A stretch of 45,611 nucleotides of DNA from a bacterium. GTDB lineage: Bacteria > SZUA-79 > Acidulodesulfobacterales > Acidulodesulfobacteraceae. The stretch lies in assembly GCA_021850985.1 (NCBI GenBank), contig JAJZJX010000013.1, positions 1 through 45,611 of the forward strand. Reading direction: 5' to 3'. The position numbers and the translations under genes were made by a program. This document shows, in pieces, positions 39,033 through 45,611 of the stretch (positions within the stretch are counted from its first letter, which is position 1; each line of letters opens with the position of its first letter). Under the pieces are notes generated by a model, which ran no database searches, was not told the DNA's origin, and worked only from the letters and a program-made list of their open reading frames with translations.

Positions 39033-39467
39033 ATGTTTTCAGATTTCTATTTAAATATTGAACTGTTTCATCCGGAAGCCGTAATGCCTAAAAGAGCTAT
39101 CCAAGGCGATGCGGGGTTAGATCTATTCGTGTGTGAAAAGACTATACTTAAACCGAATGTTTTAATTTCGGCTCATACCGGGATTAAAATTGAATTTCCT
39201 GCCGGATATGCTGCGATTATTAAAGAAAAATCAGGTTTGGCTTTAAAAGAAATAGAAATTAAAGCGGGAGTTATAGACCATGAATACAGAGGCGAGATAA
39301 TCGTTTTAACGAAAAATATGTCTAAAGACGTTATTACGTTACTGCCGGGTCAAAAAATAGCTCAGATGTTAATAGTCCCTGTATGGACTGGGGAACCCAA
39401 TCTGGTTGCAAAAGTCGATGAAGATACGGTAAGAAAAGACGGCGGATTCGGTTCGACCGGTTTATAA
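39033..39467 (+). CDS. dut: dUTP diphosphatase
   Basis: The 144-residue protein shows the five dUTPase motifs in order: QGDAGLDLF at about 23-31, EKSGLALK near 67, AGVIDHEYRGEI near 78-89 with the catalytic aspartate, PGQKIAQMLIVP near 108-119, and DGGFGSTGL at the C-terminus. It cleaves dUTP to dUMP and so keeps uracil out of DNA, fitting the uracil glycosylase elsewhere in the window. It forms trimers in this family. It follows the nitroreductase gene by 78 bp. Confidence 0.95.
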   Translation: MFSDFYLNIELFHPEAVMPKRAIQGDAGLDLFVCEKTILKPNVLISAHTGIKIEFPAGYAAIIKEKSGLALKEIEIKAGVIDHEYRGEIIVLTKNMSKDVITLLPGQKIAQMLIVPVWTGEPNLVAKVDEDTVRKDGGFGSTGL

Positions 39468-39538
39468 ATACAATAAATACAGTTAATTAAAAATTAAAAT
39501 GGGGAAAAAACGCAGAGACGAGAAAGACGCAGGCGGTA

Positions 39539-42286
39539 TTGAAAAAACAGGCGGCTTACCGCAATCTTTTTGAAAGAATAAAACCCGACGAAAAAGGAAA
39601 GATTATAGAAAATATTGATAAAAAAGAGATAAACCAGTATATAGAAGAAGAAAATTTCAAAAAAATAAAATTTTGCATGACAATAAAATTCCCGAAGTTT
39701 TTTAGAAGATTAGATAAATTCATACTATGCATAGCCGTTTCTACAAGCATAGTAGTCGCCGGGGTATCCGCCTATCTTTTATCTAATTTCGGAAACAGAA
39801 TAATTAAATACGAAAGCGACATTACGGCTGAATATATTTCTAGGCAAACTTTTAATACGATGTTCCAGATTATGAAAAGGGGATGGAACGAAAAGCAGGT
39901 TATAGCTTTTATGAATGCTTTAAAAAAATCATCAAAAAATGAAAATATGGTTAAGACTTCAATATTTAGAGGTGCTATAGTAGATAAACAGTTCGGTAAA
40001 ATTCCCCAGAGCAAAGAAAATTTTATAGTTAAAAAAGTTTTCAGAACTAAACAGCCCTTTCACGCTACTGTTAACGGAAATATCGTATATGCCTATCCTT
40101 TAAAAGATAAAAGCATATGTTTAAAATGCCATACTATGGCAAAAATAGGCGACGTAAACGGAGTTATAGAAGTATCTTACAGTCCGTCGCTATTAAGAAG
40201 CAAACTCGAAGGCTATTTTATACTTATTATATTTCTTATCTTTATCCTCCCCATAGCGGGAGGCGTTTTCGTAACGTTAATTTTAAGGCGTTCCATAAAA
40301 AACGGTATGGAGAGCATAAACAGCGCCGTCGAAAGCATTAAGAGCGTAAAAGATTTAAAAACTTTGGATACCAAGCTGATAGATTTAAAATTCGAAGAGT
40401 TTAATCAGATATATCAAGGTTTAAGCGGGCTTTCCGAAAAATTAAGGGATATAGCGGTAGATAAGGACGTTTTGGAATTTGAAATTAAACTGCTGGAGCG
40501 TTTCATTATTACGTCCGAAGTCGTTAAAGATTGGAAAGAGCACGTTTTCAACATGCTTAGCGAAATGAATAAGATCATTAAGGTTTATAACGTTTTTTCC
40601 ATATTCGTAGAGGATGAAAGATCTATTGAAATAGAAGTCTTCTGGAAAGGAGAGCCTACGGATAAAACAAAAAAAATTTTCGACGAACTTATTTACCAAA
40701 ACATTTATCATAACGGGCTAAGCGCTTTTATCGTACAGGGAATGGGAAAGCACGAAATATTCCACAACATATCGGATAAAAACGTTAAACTGCCAGACCT
40801 TAAAAAGGAAGATTTGATGGTCCAGACTAAAAAAATAATTCTCGAAGCTCCTCATATAGGCGGAATTGTAGGCATAGGCGTCCAGTCCGAAGATGAGATC
40901 GACGGTTTAAGGGGCCTCGTCATAAACAGCGTTCTTACGACATTATTGAATGTTATCGGTTCTATCAAAGCGATATATAAATATACTAAAGACTTAGAAT
41001 ATTACGCGACTAGGGACGGATTGACCAATCTTTACAACCAGCGCGTTTTTATGGAGTTTTTGCACTATGAGGTAGAAAGGGCAAAGAGGCATAATTCTTC
41101 TTTCGGCGTAGTATTTATCGACTTCGACAATTTTAAACTTATAAACGATATGTACGGGCACAACTTCGGCGATAAATTCTTAAAGGGTATTGCCGATATT
41201 TTGGAAAAAGACAAAAGAAACGAAGATATAGCCGCAAGATACGGCGGAGACGAATTCGTAATGATTCTTCCGGGAGCCGGAGAAGAACAGTCTTATATGA
41301 TAGCAAATAAGATAAGAGAAAATATAAAGTCTTTTACGCTTAAAGATGCTATTACGGGAAAATTAGTCGGCGCTACGGTTTCTATAGGAATATCGATTTA
41401 TCCCAATTCCGCCTCAGACGACAAAGACCTGTTTCTGCTAGCCGACAATATGATGTATAAGGCAAAAAAAGCCGGAAAAGATACCGTGTACATTGCCAAA
41501 GAGGAAGACGCGGTAGCCGCTTTTAAAGAAGTTTCCGAAAAAAGCAAAATGGTTATGGACGCTTTGGAAAAAGATATAATACTGCCGTATTTTCAGCCTA
41601 TAATAGATATCAAAACCGGAAAACCCGCAGCCCACGAACTGCTTATGAGAATAAAATTAGAGTCTATTTCTTCCGAGGGGAATGAATCCTCCAAGATAAT
41701 ATCCGCCGGCGAATTTATAGAAATAGCAGAAAGCATAGGAATAGCCCACAAATTGGATTTGATACTTCTCGAAAAAGCTTTTAAAAAAATTAAAGACGAA
41801 AATTATTCCCTTGATATGTTCATCAATCTTTCCCCCAAATCTTTGATAGTTGCGGATTACGTCAAAACCGTAAAACAGCTGTCTTTAAAGTATAGGATAG
41901 ATACTTCCAAAATAGTTTTCGAACTTACGGAAAGAGAGACGGTCAAAAATATCTCGCTTCTCGAAAAGTTCGTCGCAAATCTTAAATACGAAGGGTTTAG
42001 GTTTGCAGTGGACGATTTCGGTTCCGGTTTCAGTTCGTTTATGTATCTTAAAAGATTTCCGATAGATTTTCTCAAGATAGACGGCGAATTTATAATGGGT
42101 ATCTTTGAAGATAAGATGGATAGGGCGGTCGTCGTCAGCTCTATTTCTATCGCAAAAGAAATGGGCATAAAAACTATCGCCGAGTTTATCGAAACTAAAG
42201 AGGTTCTTGACGAACTTAAAGAACTTAAAGTCGATTACGCACAAGGTTACTATACCGGAAAACCGGCTGAAAATTTTATAAAGTAA
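39539..42286 (+). CDS. Membrane c-type heme sensor with GGDEF and EAL domains
   Basis: The 915-residue protein has a membrane helix at about 60-82. A periplasmic domain follows with a c-type heme motif CLKCH at about 194-198, as in DUF3365/Tll0287-like sensors. A second helix (YFILIIFLIFILPIAGGVF, about 226-248) leads to a cytoplasmic HAMP-like and GAF-like region. GGDEF (RYGGDEFVMILPG, near 566) is a canonical diguanylate cyclase site. EAL is present as HELLMRI near 698, NLSPKSL, FELTERE, DDFGSG and KIDGEF, so phosphodiesterase residues look complete. It would link redox or gas sensing to cyclic di-GMP. The start is uncertain: TTG 39539 gives the full frame; ATG 39677 just before the first helix is an option. 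Confidence 0.88.
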   Translation: MKKQAAYRNLFERIKPDEKGKIIENIDKKEINQYIEEENFKKIKFCMTIKFPKFFRRLDKFILCIAVSTSIVVAGVSAYLLSNFGNRIIKYESDITAEYISRQTFNTMFQIMKRGWNEKQVIAFMNALKKSSKNENMVKTSIFRGAIVDKQFGKIPQSKENFIVKKVFRTKQPFHATVNGNIVYAYPLKDKSICLKCHTMAKIGDVNGVIEVSYSPSLLRSKLEGYFILIIFLIFILPIAGGVFVTLILRRSIKNGMESINSAVESIKSVKDLKTLDTKLIDLKFEEFNQIYQGLSGLSEKLRDIAVDKDVLEFEIKLLERFIITSEVVKDWKEHVFNMLSEMNKIIKVYNVFSIFVEDERSIEIEVFWKGEPTDKTKKIFDELIYQNIYHNGLSAFIVQGMGKHEIFHNISDKNVKLPDLKKEDLMVQTKKIILEAPHIGGIVGIGVQSEDEIDGLRGLVINSVLTTLLNVIGSIKAIYKYTKDLEYYATRDGLTNLYNQRVFMEFLHYEVERAKRHNSSFGVVFIDFDNFKLINDMYGHNFGDKFLKGIADILEKDKRNEDIAARYGGDEFVMILPGAGEEQSYMIANKIRENIKSFTLKDAITGKLVGATVSIGISIYPNSASDDKDLFLLADNMMYKAKKAGKDTVYIAKEEDAVAAFKEVSEKSKMVMDALEKDIILPYFQPIIDIKTGKPAAHELLMRIKLESISSEGNESSKIISAGEFIEIAESIGIAHKLDLILLEKAFKKIKDENYSLDMFINLSPKSLIVADYVKTVKQLSLKYRIDTSKIVFELTERETVKNISLLEKFVANLKYEGFRFAVDDFGSGFSSFMYLKRFPIDFLKIDGEFIMGIFEDKMDRAVVVSSISIAKEMGIKTIAEFIETKEVLDELKELKVDYAQGYYTGKPAENFIK

Positions 42287-42304
42287 GAAATTATCAATTT
42301 AATC

Positions 42305-42634
42305 CTATTCTATCTTTTTATTGATATGCAGTCCGGCAGTTAATTCGGATTCTGCATTTAAATTTGTATTTAATTCAGAATTATCGGAATTTTCCGACGA
42401 TTTTCTCAATGCTTTTTGTCTTATATGTTCTTCGAGTATTTCTTCGTTTTTTTTCTTTATTTCCATATATTCGAGGACGTCTTCGGCGTTAAACACCCAT
42501 ACTCTTCTTAAAAAATTTTCCATTTCGCGTCTTTCTTTATGTATTAAAGTTATTTTATCGATGAATTCCTGATATCCCATTTTTTTCTTTTTAAGTCCCG
42601 TTTTTTTTCTTTCGCGAAGTTTTCTTTTATCCAA
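42305..42634 (-). CDS. Small basic protein of unknown function
   Basis: I do not recognise this protein. From the TTG at 42634, which has a GGGGG ribosome site 8 bases upstream, it is 109 residues. The longer frame from 42700 adds only hydrophobic and lysine-rich residues before that site. The N-terminal 20 residues are very basic (RKLRERKKTGLKKKK). A helical region with coiled-coil spacing follows (IDKITLIHKERREMENFLRRVWV), and the tail is Ser/Asn/Glu-rich and probably disordered. No membrane segment in the shorter form. It is convergent with the sensor gene. Confidence 0.55.
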   Translation of the reverse strand: MDKRKLRERKKTGLKKKKMGYQEFIDKITLIHKERREMENFLRRVWVFNAEDVLEYMEIKKKNEEILEEHIRQKALRKSSENSDNSELNTNLNAESELTAGLHINKKIE

Positions 42635-42907
42635 AATAATTACCCCCTTTTTATTTTTTTTAATTAATATTATTATTATAAATTTAGGCGCATTTTTCAT
42701 TTATATCATAAATTTAGTTAAAGAATTATGAAATTTTTGTTACAATTATGTTAAATTTTTGTTAAATTTATGTTACAAAATTCTTTGAAATATTTAAATA
42801 ATAAGGCGTTGGCGGTTTTATGCAACCGCCGGTTTTAAACTTATTTTATTATTACGAAAATAAGTGTATAATAAAAAAAAATTAATATTATATGTACGGT
42901 TAAAATT

Positions 42908-43888
42908 ATGAATTTAAATTATCCTTTCGTAAGACCAAGAAGGCTGCGCAACTCGCCTCAATTATTAAAATTAGTTCAAGAGACTAAATTAGACCCGTCA
43001 AAGTTTATTATGCCTTATTTCGTTTCTCACGGAAAAGGGATCAAAGAACCTATAGGCACTATGCCGGGCCAGTTTCGCTACTCTATAGACGAACTTTTAA
43101 AAGAACTTAAAAAAGTCGAAGATTTAAAAATAGGAGGCATACTTCTCTTCGGTATTCCGGAGCATAAAGACGAATTTGCGTCCGAGGCTTATTCGGATAA
43201 CGGAATAATGCAGCAGACCTTGAAAGCCGTAAAAGACAGATATCCCGATATTTTAATTATTAACGACGTATGCATGTGCGATTATACTTCGCACGGCCAT
43301 TGCGGAATAGTCGACGAAAAAGGATACGTTAAAAACGACGAAACATTAGAATACCTCGCGAAAATTAGCGTTTCTTACGCAAAAGCCGGTTCGGATATTA
43401 TAGCCCCTTCGGACATGATGGACGGAAGGATAAGAAAAATAAGGGAATCTTTAGACGAAGAAGGCTTTGTAAATATACCTATAATGTCTTATTCTTCAAA
43501 ATATGCTTCCGCATTTTACTCGCCTTTTAGAGATGCCGCCGACTGTTTCCCTAAATTCGGCAACAGAAAATCATATCAAATGGATCCGGCTAATTCCGAC
43601 GAGGCGGTGCTGGAAACCGAGCTTGATTTGGAAGAAGGCGCGGATATCATTATGGTAAAACCGGCGCTAAGCTATCTGGATATAATTTACAAAATAAAAC
43701 AGACTTTTAAAAGACCTCTTGCCGCTTATAACGTATCGGGAGAATATTCCATGATAAAAGCCGCCGCTAAGCTGGGTTATATCAATGAAGATCTTGCTGT
43801 TTTAGAAACGCTTACTTCTATGAAAAGGGCGGGCGCCGATATTATTATAACCTACTTTTCTCTTTATGCCGCAAAACTGATCGGATAA
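42908..43888 (+). CDS. hemB: Porphobilinogen synthase
   Basis: The 326-residue enzyme condenses two 5-aminolevulinate molecules to porphobilinogen in heme synthesis. It starts with RPRRLRNSPQLLKLVQET. The zinc-binding cysteine segment is DVCMCDYTSHGHCG near 117-130. The catalytic lysines are in SYSSKYASAFYSPFRDAA near 195-212 and MVKPALSYLDI near 247-257. The Zn-type cysteines rather than the Mg-type aspartates are present. The heme product may serve the neighbouring heme sensor, though no operon link is seen. The 207-bp gap upstream holds AT-rich sequence and no clear signal. Confidence 0.95.
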   Translation: MNLNYPFVRPRRLRNSPQLLKLVQETKLDPSKFIMPYFVSHGKGIKEPIGTMPGQFRYSIDELLKELKKVEDLKIGGILLFGIPEHKDEFASEAYSDNGIMQQTLKAVKDRYPDILIINDVCMCDYTSHGHCGIVDEKGYVKNDETLEYLAKISVSYAKAGSDIIAPSDMMDGRIRKIRESLDEEGFVNIPIMSYSSKYASAFYSPFRDAADCFPKFGNRKSYQMDPANSDEAVLETELDLEEGADIIMVKPALSYLDIIYKIKQTFKRPLAAYNVSGEYSMIKAAAKLGYINEDLAVLETLTSMKRAGADIIITYFSLYAAKLIG

Positions 43889-43963
43889 ATTTCCGGATTT
43901 AATCGTACTGTTTATAGATATATAAAAAAATTTAACTATAAAATTTAAGGAGAAAACTAACCG

Positions 43964-44893
43964 ATGAAAATATTGGTAACGGGCGGAGCTGGATTTATAG
44001 GCAGCCATATAGTCGATATGCTTGTGGATAACAATCATGAAGTTGCGATAATCGATAATCTTTCAAGCGGTTTCGAATATAACGTCAATATGGCTGCAAA
44101 ATTAATACGGTCTGATATTAACGATTTTAACGGCATTGAAAAAATATTTTCGGAAGAAAAGCCGGATATAGTATATCATTTAGCGGCTCAGATAGACGTC
44201 AGGAAGTCCGTTGCCGACCCTATTTTCGATGCAAGGACCAATATTATGGCGACCATTAATTTAATTAAACTTTCTAACGATTTTAAGATTAAAAAGTTTA
44301 TTTTTTCTTCAACCGGCGGAGCTATATACGGAGATACCGACGACAGGCCTACAAAAGAAACTCATGCGGAATGGCCGCTTTCTCCTTACGGCATAGCAAA
44401 GCTTACCGCCGATAAATTTTTAAATTTTTATTATGAAGTTTACGGATTAAAATATATTTCACTGCGTTACGGCAACGTATACGGTCCAAGGCAAAATCCC
44501 CACGGAGAAGCGGGAGTAGTCGCTATTTTTTTAAATAAAATGCTGAATAACGAGCAGCCGGTAATAAACGGAGACGGGGAGCAGACAAGAGATTACGTGT
44601 ATGTTAAAGACGTTGCCGAAGCGAATATTTCAGCTCTTAAATATATTGATAAAGTCGGCATATATAATGTCGGAACTTCGACAGAAATCAGCGTTAACTC
44701 ATTATTTGAGGAAATTAATAAAAATTTTAACAAAAGTTTTAAGCAGGTTCACGGTCCTGCTAAGCAGGGAGAACAGAAAACAAGCTGTTTAGATTTCGGA
44801 AAGATAGAAAAAGACCTTGGTTTTAAGCCTAAAGTAAATTTCGGCGAAGGTATTAAAATGACATATGAATGGTTTAAACAAAAAAAATGTTGA
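43964..44893 (+). CDS. NAD-dependent sugar-nucleotide epimerase (GalE-like)
   Basis: The 309-residue short-chain dehydrogenase has the Rossmann motif VTGGAGFIGSHIVD at about 5-18, the acidic NAD-binding DNLSSG near 32, LAAQIDVRKSV near 80-90, and the catalytic SSTGGAIYG then YGIAK (YxxxK) near 145. YGNVYGPRQNP and GDGEQTRDYVYVKDVAEA follow, all typical for UDP-glucose 4-epimerase-like proteins. It would supply sugar nucleotides for lipopolysaccharide or capsule. The substrate is not certain. A TAAGGAG ribosome site precedes ATG 43964. Its stop codon lies inside the -35 box of the tRNA operon promoter. Confidence 0.9.
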   Translation: MKILVTGGAGFIGSHIVDMLVDNNHEVAIIDNLSSGFEYNVNMAAKLIRSDINDFNGIEKIFSEEKPDIVYHLAAQIDVRKSVADPIFDARTNIMATINLIKLSNDFKIKKFIFSSTGGAIYGDTDDRPTKETHAEWPLSPYGIAKLTADKFLNFYYEVYGLKYISLRYGNVYGPRQNPHGEAGVVAIFLNKMLNNEQPVINGDGEQTRDYVYVKDVAEANISALKYIDKVGIYNVGTSTEISVNSLFEEINKNFNKSFKQVHGPAKQGEQKTSCLDFGKIEKDLGFKPKVNFGEGIKMTYEWFKQKKC

Positions 44894-44919
44894 CAAATTA
44901 TTTAAAATTTTGTTATTAT
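44890..44919 (+). promoter_or_regulatory. Promoter of the tRNA-tuf operon
   Basis: TTGACA (44890-44895) and TATTAT (44914-44919) are separated by 18 bp. Transcription should start near 44926, about 37 bases before tRNA-Thr. The -35 box overlaps the epimerase stop codon. Confidence 0.65.
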
Positions 44920-44962
44920 TAAAGTTTCTAAATATGCGGGGTTTTGGGAATTTTTTTGACTT

Positions 44963-45037
44963 GCTGGCGTAGCTCAATGGTAGAGCAGCTGATTTGTAAT
45001 CAGCAGGTTGCGGGTTCGATTCCCATCGCCAGCTCCA
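44963..45037 (+). tRNA. tRNA-Thr (TGT)
   Basis: Acceptor arms GCTGGCG and CGCCAGC, anticodon loop TTTGTAA with anticodon TGT, T-loop TTCGATT, CCA encoded at 45035-45037. First of four tRNAs before tuf. Confidence 0.95.
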
Positions 45038-45096
45038 TATAATTTAGAAATAATTTTTTAAGACATTATTAAGATTTAAACAGATTTGGGCGTTAA

Positions 45097-45182
45097 GGAG
45101 AGGTGCCCGAGCGGCTAAAGGGAACAGACTGTAAATCTGTCGGCGCGAGTCTACGAAGGTTCGAATCCTTCCCTCTCCACCA
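45097..45182 (+). tRNA. tRNA-Tyr (GTA)
   Basis: Acceptor arms GGAGAGG and CCTCTCC, anticodon loop with GTA, a long variable arm (CGGCGCGAGTCTACG region) as in bacterial tRNA-Tyr, CCA encoded. 86 bases. Confidence 0.95.
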
Positions 45183-45264
45183 TTTAAGTTTATATATAAA
45201 TATATTTCAATTTTATTTGTAATATTATTAAAATATGAAGTTAAGGTTGAAAATATTTTTTAAT

Positions 45265-45340
<76 letters not shown>

Positions 45341-45367
45341 TTTTTTAAGATATGTTTATGGATGTAT

Positions 45368-45442
45368 GCCCATGTAGCTCAGTGGTGGAGCACTTCCTTG
45401 GTAAGGAAGAGGCCATCGGTTCAATCCCGATCATGGGCTCCA
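45368..45442 (+). tRNA. tRNA-Thr (GGT)
   Basis: Acceptor arms GCCCATG and CATGGGC, anticodon loop with GGT, T-loop TTCAATC, CCA encoded. It ends 57 bp before tuf. The order Thr-Tyr-Gly-Thr-tuf is the classic bacterial arrangement. Confidence 0.95.
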
Positions 45443-45499
45443 ATAAAAATAATTAAGAATATTTAAAAACGAATATTTTTTTCATAGGAGGAGAACTAA

Positions 45500-45611
45500 A
45501 TGTCCAAAGAGAAATTCGACAGATCCAAGCCTCACGTCAACATAGGAACCATAGGTCACGTTGACCACGGCAAAACTACTTTAACTGCCGCCATCACAAA
45601 AGTTCTTGCAA
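45500..45611 (+). CDS. tuf: Elongation factor Tu, N-terminal part (partial)
   Basis: The frame starts at ATG 45500 with a strong AGGAGGAG ribosome site and runs off the window. The sequence [20 protein letters not shown] then [10 protein letters not shown] is the start of EF-Tu with the G1 P-loop [10 protein letters not shown]-Tu carries aminoacyl-tRNAs to the ribosome. Co-transcription with the four tRNAs upstream is expected from the known thrU-tyrU-glyT-thrT-tufB operon. Confidence 0.98.
   Translation, partial: MSKEKFDRSKPHVNIGTIGHVDHGKTTLTAAITKVLA

Overview
The window is AT-rich bacterial DNA, probably from an anaerobic or microaerobic Gram-negative bacterium of the deltaproteobacterial type. 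A tRNA-Thr/Tyr/Gly/Thr/tuf cluster, an IorAB ketoacid oxidoreductase, a MetV/MetF pair, a 2-hydroxyacyl-CoA dehydratase-activase relative and a c-type heme GGDEF/EAL sensor point that way. The style resembles uncultured acid-mine lineages (Acidulodesulfobacterales-like), but that placement is an inference. All family names come from reading motifs; no database was searched.

Left chromosomal part (1-20260). It starts inside an MFS transporter, followed by a PHP phosphoesterase, a GlcF-like Fe-S protein, a lipid kinase (minus strand), the activase-like protein overlapping an HtrA-type protease, and metV, metF, iorA, iorB. After these come a family 4 uracil-DNA glycosylase, an nfeD/slipin membrane pair and a pentose-phosphate block: gnd, a cyclase-family hydrolase and zwf run rightward, and tkt and tal run leftward toward a shared hairpin. 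A LigD-type phosphoesterase domain protein and a DoxX-like membrane protein precede tRNA-His. Several short palindromic repeats are scattered here. One is read in frame inside the GlcF-like gene, one separates iorA from iorB, and one supplies a false N-terminus for the glycosylase.

Integrated element (20288-36574). A perfect 60-bp direct repeat of the 3' part of tRNA-His bounds a 16.2-kb element. Just inside attL is a tyrosine integrase. Next, all on the minus strand, is a block that looks defensive: an AAA/Toprim (OLD-like) nuclease, a type III modification and restriction pair, and an uncharacterised trio (TIGR04255-like protein, unknown protein, HEPN protein). Further right are a replication block (Toprim primase-like protein and DUF3987 helicase-like protein), a second tyrosine recombinase with a small partner, a 550-bp structured non-coding region, an Xis-like protein, divergent near-consensus promoters, a replisome-organizer-like protein and a UPF0175/DUF3368 toxin-antitoxin pair. 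No capsid, tail, relaxase or conjugation genes were seen, so it resembles a phage satellite or a non-conjugative integrative element.

Ghost element (36515 to about 38100). Just outside attR lie a HigBA pair with a 26-bp palindromic operator, a frameshifted remnant of the same replisome-organizer gene with its downstream spacer, and a different, deletion-damaged antitoxin/PIN-toxin pair. A third copy of the inner-end motif follows. This looks like the residue of an earlier related element at the same tRNA.

Right chromosomal part (38397-45611). Nitroreductase, dUTPase, the heme GGDEF/EAL protein, a small basic protein, HemB and a sugar-nucleotide epimerase are followed by four tRNA genes and the start of tuf.
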